DNA from: Mytilinidion resinicola
Taxonomy: Eukaryota; Ascomycota; Dothideomycetes; Mytilinidiales; Mytilinidiaceae
Direction of reading: 5' to 3'
Assembly: GCF_010093595.1 (NCBI RefSeq)
Contig: NW_022985440.1
Location: 6,090 to 25,743, forward strand
DNA: 19,654 bases
Part shown: piece after piece, positions 1 to 7,598 of the stretch
Numbering within the stretch: the first letter of the stretch is position 1
Layout: each line of letters begins with the position of its first letter
The notes under the pieces: generated by a model
The model's database searches: none
What the model was told of the DNA's origin: nothing
The model's input: the letters and a program-made list of their open reading frames with translations, nothing else
Made by a program: the position numbers and the translations under genes

Positions 1-84
1 ATTCTCCACGTAGCATTGTACATAGCACCTAATCAACGCTCCTCTTTGAGCCCTCGACCTCTCGCGTGTAGCGCTATCGTGACA
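1..84 (+). repeat. LTR-like terminal fragment, copy A (cut by window edge)
   Basis: These 84 bases align without gaps to 7515-7598; by my hand count 65 of 84 positions agree and most differences are C/T or G/A. Both copies end at ...CTATCGTGACA and similarity stops at once after it, which marks an element end. The terminal CA suits the 3' end of an LTR. The start of copy A lies outside the window. Orientation and family are not established. It directly abuts a 22-bp scrap of gypsy integrase, so it probably inserted into that element. Confidence 0.5.
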
Positions 85-94
85 GGTATACTAT

Positions 95-106
95 ACTAGG
101 TATAAA
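95..106 (+). repeat. Target-site duplication, left copy, of LINE copy 1
   Basis: ACTAGGTATAAA here matches ACTAGGAATAAA at 1649-1660 in 11 of 12 positions. The two flank LINE copy 1. In the gypsy integrase frame both encode Leu-Gly-Ile followed by AA(A/G), the motif expected just before the conserved Lys-Leu-Ser segment. This supports insertion of the LINE into the integrase. Confidence 0.6.
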
Positions 107-107
107 A

Positions 108-947
108 AAGCAGATTAGTAAAACAAAAATTAAGCAGCTTAAAATAGCATAGAACCAGTGCCTTTATACTATTTTAGGGGTATATAAGATAACAAATATT
201 AGGGTAATAGAGCACAAAATATTATACCCTCTACTCCGGCTAAAGCTGGAGGAACTTACAGTGGCCTACGCGGACCGCACACGCGAGAGGCCAGCCCGCG
301 AGCACATTGAAACCCAATGCAGCTGTATAAGAGAAACGGTCCGTGCTAAATACAGGCCGAAAGGAACACCACGGTACGGCCCAAGCAGGCGCGACAAACT
401 CAGTAAGCTCGCAGTGAAGGCATTACGGCTAGCCGCACGATATAAAGGCGAATCGGAAGAATCCTATAGGCGCACGAGGCGTGGCATGATCCAGGATAAA
501 TACAAAGAGAAGTGGAAGAAGGAATAGGAAGCCTACCGTAAAGAACTACGCCAAGGACCCCCAACACCAGCACTCGACACTAAATAGAGCAAACAACAAG
601 AGGCACTACACAAAGGACTTACAAAGGTAGAGAGCACAATTATCACGAACCTACGGACGGAGTATATAGGGCTCAACGGTTACCTCCACCGTATAAGAGT
701 GCCCGGCCACCCGACGCCGGCATGCCCTTGTGGGCATAGCCTCCAATCCCCAAGACACGTTGTGATGAGTTGCGGAAGACACGTTGAGGGCAGGGGCGAG
801 CTGTTCCAGAAGGCCAAGACGAGGACGTATAAACAGCTCTACAGAAGCCAGAAAGGAAGAAAGGCCGTGGCCTAATGGCTCCTCCAAAGGACGGACCTCC
901 TGCCATACCTTTCGGTGGCCAGAGAGATGGTAGAGGCGGAGACGTAG
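108..947 (+). pseudogene. LINE ORF2 C-terminus (reverse transcriptase/RNase H polyprotein), decayed
   Basis: One reading frame runs through 108-947, interrupted by TAG at 150, 525 and 585, TAA at 873 and TAG at 945. Its first part has the conserved post-RT pattern ending in QNQCLYTILGVYKIT, where Tad1-like ORF2 proteins have an xQNxxLRxxxGAxxxT motif. The last part has LRTEYIGLNGYLHRIRVPG, then PACPCGH and RHVVMSC, the Cys/His-rich C-terminal motif (CPCG...H..C) of Tad1-like LINEs. Several stops are explained by C-to-T change of CAA or CAG. The RT and RNase H cores are missing, so the copy cannot move itself. The downstream frame continues in phase through the 9-bp repeat to TAA at 1335. Confidence 0.85.
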
Positions 948-980
948 GCACTCCACCTCCTACAACTTTACATAACTATG

Positions 981-1160
981 CATACCACGCATACTACGCA
1001 TACCACGCATACTGCGCATACTATATACACTACGCATACTACGCATACTATGCATACTACGCACACTACGCATACTACGCATACTATGCATACTGTGCAT
1101 ACGACGCATACTACGCATACTACGCACACTACGCATACTACGCACACTACGCACGCACAG
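981..1160 (+). repeat. 9-bp minisatellite, about 20 units, in phase with LINE ORF2
   Basis: Units of CATACTACG with variants (CACACTACG, CATACTATG, CATACCACG) repeat with no change of period. Nine bases keep the reading frame, so in the LINE ORF2 phase the array reads as repeated His-Thr-Thr. LINE copy 2 has only a short CACGCACGCACG-like stretch at the equivalent place, so the array expanded in this copy or lineage. The long open frames in other phases here (Ala-Tyr or Arg-Ser repeats) are side effects of the repeat. Confidence 0.95.
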
Positions 1161-1648
1161 CGCCACCGCCGCCTATATCACGCACCCACCCAACAGCTGT
1201 ATCCACCCGTATACCGCAGCCCCCACATATATCGCAGCCTATACGGCACTACCCCCACATACATCATTCAATTCAAGGACCAACGCCTTGACGAAGGGCA
1301 CGCGTGCGAAACGACAGCACGCGTGCCCTCACGCTAATCCTAAACCAGCTCACTACTCCGGAATCAACTCGACCCGCGCCTAGGAGGACGACTGCAAAAC
1401 CCGGACAGATTTAGGAAGACGCATCACGATGGCTTATTCCGTGGTGGACTTGATAGATCTACCACGTGTCCCCAATAGCTATACAACAACGAGAAGAGCA
1501 CTCAGCGCTATACGCCGCAGAGGACGGGGTTTTCATCCGAACGCTGCATGGCAGCAAACGGTTTCTCCTTGTAAACTAGCCTAGATAGAACAGCTGCATG
1601 GACCCTAACGGGAGCTATACCAGCGTAATAGAATTTAATAATAATATA

Positions 1649-2206
1649 ACTAGGAATAAAGTATAAGCTTTCTATAGCGTTTTACTTCTAGACGGACAGG
1701 TAAATAGAAAAGCTTAATTAAACTTTAGAATAGTACCTATAATACTATATTAATTATAGGCTAGATAATTAGGTATTACTACTACTAATAGCCTAATTCG
1801 CCTATAATAGCATATTTATAGAAATAATAAAGGTATTACCCTTTTTTATAAACTATAGTTTCGATCTAAAGGCGTATTAAAAACCCTAACTTAATAGTAT
1901 AAAAGCCTAGAAGGTACTGCTATTAGTTAAAAATATTAAAAAGCTATAGAGGTAGCTTTTAATAGATATCTAATTCCTAATACTAAGGTTAGCAAGATAT
2001 TATAATTAATACTGGGGTGTTATACTAACTTTTAAAAAAGGGGATAAAGTTTACCTACTCTATAAAAATATTAAAATAAAATAACTAAGTATAAAGTTAA
2101 ACTATATTAAAATTAGACTATTTAAAATATAGAACGTTATTAGCCTAGTAAACTATAAGCTTAGGCTACCTAATAGAATAAAAATACACCCGGTTTTCTA
2201 TATATT
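1649..2206 (+). pseudogene. Ty3/gypsy chromovirus pol, integrase C-terminal part, RIP-decayed
   Basis: One phase can be followed across the whole stretch, interrupted only by TAA/TAG. It begins with LGIKYKLSIAFYF and a TD(G/R)Q block, the integrase motif that ends in PQTDGQTER in live gypsy elements. It continues with FAYNS, then GDKVYLLYKNIK near 2040 and NYKLRLPNRIKIHPVFYI just before 2206, which match the GPY/F region preceding a chromodomain (KIHPVFHVSLL in active elements). The frame stops at the insertion of LINE copy 2 and resumes in the same phase at 3075. Everything upstream of LGIK is absent except 22 bases at 85-106. Base composition is very AT-rich. Confidence 0.85.
2193..2206 (+). 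repeat. Target-site duplication, left copy, of LINE copy 2
   Basis: GTTTTCTATATATT at 2193-2206 is repeated exactly at 3075-3088. The last two T may belong to the LINE tail, so the duplication is 12-14 bp. In the gypsy frame both copies encode Val-Phe-Tyr-Ile, so removing the LINE and one copy restores continuity of phase. This is direct evidence for the order of events. Confidence 0.85.
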
Positions 2207-3074
2207 ATTATTATTATTATTAGGTTCTATTAGGCCGATTTAGCTCCCGTTAGGGTCTATGCGGCAGTGCTATCTAGGTTTTATTTACAAGGGGAAACCG
2301 TTCGCTCTATAGCGGTCGGGTGAAAACCTTGTTTTCTACAGTGTATAACGCCTTGCGTTCCTTTTGTTTCTGCGCGGCTGTGGGGGACGCGTGGCAGCTC
2401 TGTGAGCATCACCACGGAGTAAGCCATCTTGATACATTCTCCAGGATCGATCCGGTGTCCGTAGGCCCTAGGTTCCAGGGTTGTACGGTGTCCAGAAGGT
2501 TAGTAAGGTCCGGGGTCCGCGTTAGGGCGCGCGTGCCCTTACCGTACGCGCGTGCCCTTTTTCTCAAAAGCCGAGGTATTGAATTGAAGGACAATAGGAA
2601 ATTAGGGGGGTTGCCCTGTTGCGGGCGTGCCTGTGGCTATGCAATGTGCGTGCGTGCGTGTGGTTCTGTTCTTGGGGCGTGGCTATACGAGTCGGCTGGC
2701 TGTATAGCCAGCTTTTCCGTTACCATCTCTCTAGCTATAGAGAGGTAGGGTAGGAGGTCTGTCTGGTGCAGGAACCATTGCGAAACGGCCTTATTTCCCT
2801 TGTGGTCTTTGTACAGCTGCATATACGTTCTTGTTCTGGCCTTAAAGAATATATCGCCTCTGCCGTTGCGGTGTCGTTCACAGTGCATTACTACGTGCTT
2901 TGGAGACTGTGGTATATGCCCGCAGGGGCACGCGGGCGAAGGGTGATTGGGCACCCTCATACGGTGCAGGTATGCGTTAAGCCCTATGTGTTCCGTTCGT
3001 AAGAGCGTGATAATTGAGCTCTCTGCTTTTGTAAGCTTATGGTGTTTAGTTGCCTAATTCTTGTTCCATTTCGT
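2207..3074 (-). mobile_element. Tad1-type LINE, copy 2, 5'-truncated
   Basis: An 868-bp non-LTR retrotransposon fragment reading from 3074 down to 2207. It has the end of ORF2, a 3' region homologous to that of copy 1, and a (TAA)n tail that appears on the + strand as TTATTATTATTATTATTA at 2205-2222. Flanks are the exact 12-14-bp duplication. It lies tail-to-tail with copy 1. It is much less AT-rich than the gypsy DNA around it, which suggests either later arrival or shelter from mutation because of its small size. Confidence 0.9.
2637..3073 (-). pseudogene. LINE ORF2 C-terminal fragment, copy 2
   Basis: The frame reads through LRTEHIGLNAYLHRMRVP, PACPCGHIPQSPKHVVMHC and QLYKDHKGNKAVSQWFLHQ, collinear with copy 1 (LRTEYIGLNGYLHRIRVP; CPCGH; KAVA-stop-WLL). 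At the position of the copy-1 TAA (873) this copy keeps CAA (Gln), which supports a C-to-T origin of that stop. Only one in-frame TAG, near the 5' truncation point, is seen, again where Gln is plausible. It ends at a TAG 25-odd residues beyond the REMV motif, unlike copy 1. It lacks all catalytic domains and is a dead fragment. Confidence 0.85.
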
Positions 3075-3390
3075 GTTTTCTATATATTGCTACTAAAACC
3101 CGTACTACCTAATACTAAGCTAGAGAATAATATTAAGGTTAATAATAATAATAAGTATAAAGTTAAGTAAATCCTGGATTCTAGATAAAATAGTTAGAAA
3201 AAAAAGTACTTAATTAAGTAGAAAGAATATAGCACCTCTAAAAATATATAGGAACTAGTTAAAAGTTTAGTAAACTATTAGAAACTCCTACAGTAGTTTT
3301 ACCGCTAGAATCCGAAATAGCCTAGAATAATAGCAATATTGCGCTAGCTATTTAGGAAAAATCCGACAGATTAAAGAACGTAATAGAAGT
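3075..3390 (+). pseudogene. Ty3/gypsy chromovirus pol, chromodomain end, RIP-decayed
   Basis: Resumes the gypsy phase after LINE copy 2. After VFYILLLKPVLP it has a chromodomain pattern: ILDSR, then KKKYLIK-stop-KEYSTSKNI-stop-ELVKSLVNY. Both TAG stops sit exactly where chromodomains have Trp (KWKGY and NTWEP), explained by G-to-A change of TGG. Other TAA/TAG sit at probable Gln codons. Chromodomains direct chromovirus integrase to methylated H3K9 chromatin. The reading frame fades near 3390; no polypurine tract or 3' LTR could be placed with confidence. Confidence 0.85.
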
Positions 3391-3665
3391 AGATATAGCA
3401 AAAAAAGGTAAGGCTTCCCTTTTAATACGCTCTTACTTTTTCTATTTAGCCTTTTTCTAGTTCTTCTTTTTTAACTTTTTAAAAAAAAAGAAACTATAAT
3501 AAAGTATTTTAGAGCAATACTTAATAAGCAACTGCTTTTGCTTCTAAAGCCGCAGGAACTTAGCTAGAGCAGCCTCGCCCTTTTTTTCTAACTAATAAAT
3601 ATTAGAATTAAGTTTTATAACTATAGAGTTAGCAGAAAATAATATATAATATAGTAAACCTATAC
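3391..3665. other. AT-rich stretch without recognisable gene
   Basis: Strongly AT-rich DNA with homopolymer A and T runs near 3399-3406 and 3480-3489 and a more GC-rich patch around 3548-3582. It should contain the end of the gypsy element and possibly the left end of the next one. I could not find an LTR, a terminal inverted repeat or a coding pattern. Confidence 0.5.
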
Positions 3666-3671
3666 TTTATA

Positions 3672-4403
3672 AAGTTCGCCCCGTTTATATTACAACTAGT
3701 ACGCCTAGATTAAACGCACTTAGCGTAATAAGCAAACTTATTAAAAACTATATAAACTAGGCTATAGTTTTAGCAGGCGGAATAGAATAGTATTTCCACC
3801 TTAGTAAGTAGTATATACTTATATAGCTTAAGGCGCTGTATAAAAGTATTAAAACGCGATACTTTAGCTTTCCTAACCTTATTAAATATTATAGAAAAAG
3901 AAATAGAATAGTATAATAACGGCCTAGTAGATAGGGCATCGCCAGCTATTTATCTAAAACCCTACCACGGAAATACTTTTAGGCTAAAAGCCTTAGAAAA
4001 GGAAGTAAGTATTATAAACCCTAATATAAACTACCTAAATACTAAGGTACTTAAGGAGATAAAAAAGTAGATTAGATTAATAATATAGGAATAAACTATA
4101 AAACCTTAAAAAATAAAAGTTAGTTAAATAGAAATCCTAGATTTCCCTATAAACTGCTAGTAGATAGGAATAATTTAGGAATAGCACCTAATAGAAGGTT
4201 ATATACAAAAATTATTACTAAATTATAGTAATCTAGGAATAAGTATAGAATTATTACTAAATTATAGTAATCTAGAAATAAGTACAGAATTATTACTAAA
4301 TTATAGCAATTTAGGAATAAGTATAGGGTTTTTTAGAATAGAGCTTCTATATATAAGAACGCTTCTTTATATAAATAGAAACCTTATATTTAACTTAAAA
4401 CTT
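3672..4403 (+). pseudogene. Unidentified RIP-decayed reading frame with 13-residue repeats
   Basis: A single phase runs from about 3672 to a TAA at 4404 with TAA and TAG as the only stops, which is unlike random AT-rich DNA and suggests a former ORF in which Gln or Trp codons were lost. Readable parts include RDTLAFLTLLNIIEKEIE, SPAIYLKPYHGNTFRLKALE and NPNINYLNTKVLKEIKK, with a helical, Lys/Glu-rich look. It ends in three copies of a 13-residue unit (LLLNYSNLGISIE-type) from the 39-bp tandem repeat. It lies between the gypsy chromodomain and the MULE transposase, in a different phase from the MULE. I do not recognise the family; a gag-like or MULE N-terminal protein are both possible. Confidence 0.45.
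4211..4327 (+). repeat. 39-bp tandem repeat, 3 copies
   Basis: Units start at 4211, 4250 and 4289 and differ at only a few, mostly transition, positions. The period equals 13 codons, and the surrounding degenerate frame is open throughout all three copies. Confidence 0.95.
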
Positions 4404-4429
4404 TAATACTATCTATTAAAAGTAATAAC

Positions 4430-6350
4430 CCTGTCTTATACCTAAAATTAATTTTACCTTACCTTTTAAAAACTATTACACTCTAATAATAACTTAACCT
4501 ATACCCTGCCTTAGTATATAATACTTAGAAGGTATAGAAAAAATAACCTGTTATATATAGTAGCTTTTTAAGCTCTTTTAATACTATTCTATTATACTAC
4601 GCGTTTTTTTAATAGATAAGGAATAAGCTCTAAAAAACGCGCTATATTAATAATAGCTAGATATCCTGCGCCTTTTATACGTATAGTATATTAAAAAAAA
4701 TATTAACGCTAAGCTAGCTAAGGTATATAAAAATAAACCGATATTCCCTATAGGCTATACTAATGCGCTAATAGAGAATAATATAGAAGAATAGAAGGCA
4801 GCTAAGGAAAAAAAGTAGTAAAAGAAAAAAAGTAAATTTATTACCTATTAAACCGCTATAATAAAGCTGGAACTTTTTAATTAATTTAATAAGGCCTGGA
4901 ATAAGCTGCTTAATAACTATAAGAAGAGGCCTAGCCTTATAGAGTATATAAAGGAAGAGTAGTAGCTATATAAATAGAAATAGGCAACTTACTATACTTA
5001 AATAGCTTAGTATTTTAGAACTATATAAGTGTCTGCTTATATTCTATTTCTTAATTAATATTTAAGCTCTATTCTTACCCTTTTTAGCGCTAGTTATCCT
5101 ATATACCAGCAAACCCCTTATAAAATTTAGGCTTTAAATTCGCATATTTTAGTATTAAGATTTAGGTTAAGTAGATGCAAATCTAGGTATATAATGCTAA
5201 CCGAGTTTCTTATAGTATTATATCACGGAATAAGGGCGTACACGGCCTGCTTAAGGGCTTCCTTTAGGTGTTAACTAGCCATTTATTTAATATACTCCTT
5301 AATATCTAGAACTTTATCCTTATTACTAAATCTAAATATAAGGATTATAAGGCGAAGTGGCATGCTAGAACTCCTTATAATATAAGAGAGGCTGAATTCT
5401 GTAATCTATTCCGTACGGTTACACCGCAAGCATTGGCTATCCTTAAGAAGCAACTTAAGAAGGTAAAATTAAATGAATATAACCCGAACAACTGTACTTA
5501 TACGTTCACAAATATATACGGCATGCCGTGCGCTCACAAGCTATACAATCGTCTACATCGGGCGCTTGCAAATTATCTAGATCCCGTGCTCTATATACAA
5601 CCAGATGAGATAGATCACCACTGGTGGTTTGCTCGGCCAGGCATACAACAACCGGCTATTCCTTTTGGACCTTTTGAGGATGTACTTGATCCTGCCGTTG
5701 TTGAGCGTCGACATGGCCGCCCTGCTATTAAGAGGAGAGGTCACCATACGTACAACAATACCCAGAGAGATCCATCTAGGTTTAAAGTTGCTATAGGTAT
5801 AGGTTTGGCAGCTCAACGTGGAGGCGAACAAGATGGACAACAAGGCACAGCTCTACAACATTTGCCAGCGTCTTTACAGCAAAATCCGGCCATCCCTGTC
5901 CGCCAGGATGCCCCTCAGTCGACGGCTACAGCTGCTAGGACTGGTATTGATATTTCTCAAATTGATCCGGCCCTTGCAGCACCTACGGCAGCACCTACGG
6001 CAGCACATACGGCAGCACATACGCCTACACCTACGGCTACACCTACGGCTAAGAAGCGTGGCCGGCCGCCTGGTGCAAAGGATAAGGTACCGCGGAAAAG
6101 GGCACGAGCTCAGAGGCAAGATAGTGCTCAGCCTCAACCTCAGGTGGAACAAGAGGATGACCGTGCGGACATTCTACGACAGATTGCAGCTCTACAGGCA
6201 CGTCTAGGAGGGTCTCAGCGCCCAACAGGTGTCGCTGTAGGCACTGCTGAGTTATCAGGCCGGCCAGAGAGCCGTAGGAATGTTCTAGGGCCTGCGGAGT
6301 ATCAATATGAGTATGAGGCTGAGGCGTATGTAGATCAGTATGAGGAGTAG
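4430..6350 (+). pseudogene. Mutator-like (MULE) transposase, 5' half decayed, 3' third open
   Basis: The first half reads, in one phase, EGIEKITCYI, then VFLIDKE-stop-ALKNALY and YIKKNINAKLAKVYKNKP (MULE pattern VTDREqALmnAl...WHI.KN), then FNKAWNKLLNNYKKRPSLIE. The phase changes between about 4990 and 5060 (indel or intron). The second phase reads NRVSYSIISRNKGVHGLLKGFL, with TAG at 5265 and 5307, then stays open from 5310 to TAG at 6348. That part has CTYTFTNIYGMPCAHKL near 5493, the PCAH zinc-finger motif of fungal MULEs, and an AT-hook core KKRGRPPG near 6051. Such enzymes cut and paste DNA between long terminal inverted repeats. Multiple TAA/TAG make the gene dead as a whole. The open 3' part is near normal in GC while the 5' part is very AT-rich. 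Confidence 0.85.
5976..6047 (+). repeat. 12-bp tandem repeat, 6 units, coding
   Basis: GCAGCACCTACG, GCAGCACATACG and GCTACACCTACG-type units repeat with a 12-bp period and encode a four-residue Ala/Thr/Pro/His repeat. It forms a flexible linker between the zinc-finger part and the AT-hook of the MULE transposase. Confidence 0.95.
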
Positions 6351-6450
6351 GTGCAGGCGGCGATGCTACGGGGCCAGGCTCGATGCAAAGGAGCCGTAAT
6401 AAGGTGAGGTTTTGACAGGTTTAGCATGCTGTTAGGCACGTAGGCACTTC

Positions 6451-6470
6451 TAGAATAGAATTCTATTCTA
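6451..6470. repeat. Perfect 20-bp palindrome
   Basis: TAGAATAGAA followed directly by TTCTATTCTA is a perfect inverted repeat without spacer, about 100 bp after the MULE stop codon. Its function is unknown; it may be part of the subterminal DNA of the transposon. Confidence 0.9.
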
Positions 6471-6533
6471 TACTTATACTTAGACTTAGACTACGTGAGC
6501 TTATATATGAGCTCGTACGTAAGCTTATGTATA

Positions 6534-6584
6534 ATGCTATATAAAATGGGCATGGCTGTACAGCCTCTCCATTTTATATAGCAT
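6534..6584. repeat. 16-bp inverted repeat with 19-nt loop
   Basis: ATGCTATATAAAATGG at 6534-6549 (reading AATGCTAT...ATGG) pairs with CCATTTTATATAGCAT at 6569-6584 around a 19-nt loop. It could be a foldback element, a hairpin terminator-like structure or transposon end structure. It is immediately followed by the 24-bp tandem repeat. Confidence 0.85.
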
Positions 6585-6637
6585 CACGTACGGCCTCGTG
6601 TATAGCATCACGTACGGCCTCGCGTATAGCATCACGT
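6577..6637 (+). repeat. 24-bp tandem repeat, about 2.5 units
   Basis: TATAGCATCACGTACGGCCTCG(T/C)G occurs at 6577-6600 and 6601-6624, then TATAGCATCACGT at 6625-6637. The first unit overlaps the right arm of the preceding inverted repeat. Confidence 0.92.
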
Positions 6638-6659
6638 GTGGAGAGACGTAAGGGTGAAT

Positions 6660-6679
6660 GCCCGGAGGAAGCTCCGGGC
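6660..6679. repeat. 8-bp GC-rich hairpin with GAAG loop
   Basis: GCCCGGAG, loop GAAG, CTCCGGGC: a compact perfect stem. Small 3' hairpins are found in Helitrons, but no CTRR end is visible next to it, so I do not assign it. Confidence 0.85.
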
Positions 6680-6720
6680 TCTCCGAGCCAATTAGAAGGT
6701 GGTGAAGCGACAGGGGGGGG

Positions 6721-6776
6721 AGGGGGTGTACGCGCAGTGAAAAGGGGGTGTACGTCTAGGAATTAGGGGGTGTACG
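6721..6776 (+). repeat. AGGGGGTGTACG, 3 copies at 22-bp spacing
   Basis: Exact copies start at 6721, 6743 and 6765, exactly 22 bp apart, with unrelated sequence between (GCGCAGTGAA; TCTAGGAATT). Strongly AT-rich DNA resumes right after, at about 6790, so this is probably near the right end of the MULE. Phased repeats at about two helical turns suggest transposase or host-protein binding sites. I found no matching left-end copy. Confidence 0.9.
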
Positions 6777-6784
6777 ATTAGTAG

Positions 6785-7323
6785 TCCCCTATTTAAATTA
6801 GAATTTTTAGAATTATATGTTTTTTTTATACTTATAACTATTATATATTACTTAATTTTATAGATATAGAGAGTAAGCTTATTATAGAGCTTTTAATTAA
6901 GCTAGATAGCTTTTAAAACGGCTATTATAACGGCTTTTAAAACGGCTATTCGCTAATATCTAGATTGCTTTAAGGCGAGGATGTTGTAGATGCTAGAGTA
7001 GGTAGATAAAATGGTAATTTGGCAGTTTAGACGCGAGTTCGTATTAATGCTGTTGCTTTGCTTATGCCTTCGCCTATGGCTTTGCCTTTAATTTAATCTT
7101 TATGTGGAATGTAGTTAAATTCATCTTCTAATAAGTCCTTAAGAGATGGGAGATGTATTAGCTGTACCAGCTCCTTAAGCTCTTGGTGCTGTAGCTGTGG
7201 ATCTGTGCTATTATGGCGTTGATAAAAGGTATCTATCACGGTAAGCACCCGCGACACCCTACACACTACAAACTGCGGCATAAACTGTGGCAAACTGCAA
7301 CAAACTGCAACAACATGCAACAA
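6785..7323 (-). pseudogene. Unidentified decayed minus-strand reading frame
   Basis: Reading down from 7323 the frame is open to TAA at 7093, giving DTFYQRHNSTDPQLQHQELK and a Leu-rich segment LVQLIHLPSLKDLLEDEF. Below that the same phase continues through IKGKAIGEGISKATALIRTRV and LASTTSSP with TAA/TAG stops only, including four clustered near 6900-6950 in a repeated PF-stop-KPL pattern. Every stop could be a former CAA or CAG, which would make the lost C-terminus Gln-rich. I do not recognise the protein. The lower part, to about 6785, is too AT-rich to read. No start codon can be chosen. Confidence 0.35.
7270..7321. repeat. 10-bp minisatellite, about 5 units
   Basis: AAACTGCGGC(AT), AAACTGTGGC, AAACTGCAAC, AAACTGCAAC and AACATGCAAC follow one another. 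The array lies within the upstream part of the decayed minus-strand frame. Confidence 0.85.
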
Positions 7324-7514
7324 CCGACCTCAACTCGAGCTACTCCGCCCGCCCCCCTTTTATCACCTGACTCCGTACGTGCCCCGCGCCACACGTGGGG
7401 CCAATACCCAATTCTGCACGAGCTAAACGATAGTTGACGCGCCACGCGTACGTCCCCCCCCCATATATTCTCACAGAGCCCGCCCCGTCTTCCTGTTCTT
7501 TACACAACGTCTTG

Positions 7515-7598
7515 ATTCTCCACCTAGTACTGTACTTAGCTTCTAATTAATGCTCCTCTTTGAGCTTATATCTTCCTGCTTGTAGCACTATCGTGACA
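7515..7598 (+). repeat. LTR-like terminal fragment, copy B
   Basis: Gapless homologue of 1-84, ending ...CTATCGTGACA at 7598, after which similarity stops. The unit may extend left to about 7433 (GTTGACGCGCCACGCG), but copy A is cut by the window edge so this cannot be tested here. It may be the partner LTR of copy A or an independent solo LTR. No primer-binding site or polypurine tract could be identified to decide. Confidence 0.5.

Larger units (their letters stand above)
107..1648 (+). mobile_element. Tad1-type LINE, copy 1, 5'-truncated
   Basis: A non-LTR retrotransposon fragment holding the end of ORF2, a 9-bp minisatellite, a 3' region and a short (TAA)n-type tail near 1637-1645. The 3' region is recognisably the same as that of copy 2 on the opposite strand (2207-3074): shared blocks include GGCTTA(T/C)TCCGTGGTG, GGTTTTCA(T/C)CCGA, AACGGTTTC(T/C)CCTTGTAAA and GACCCTAACGGGAGCTA. 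It is flanked by an imperfect 12-bp duplication. A 5' truncation with an intact tail is the usual product of target-primed reverse transcription. Confidence 0.85.

Noticed and set aside
875..1291. 138-codon + strand frame rich in Ala-Tyr-Tyr repeats, and a minus-strand Arg-Ser/Met repeat frame
   Set aside because: Both are alternate phases of the 9-bp minisatellite; only the phase matching LINE ORF2 has biological context.
4211..6637. Tandem and spaced repeats as a possible CRISPR-like array
   Set aside because: Units are directly adjacent or too short, the DNA is eukaryotic, and no cas genes are present.
6660..6679. Helitron 3' end based on the GC hairpin
   Set aside because: No CTRR end a few bases downstream, no Rep/helicase coding remnant seen; MULE subterminal DNA is simpler.
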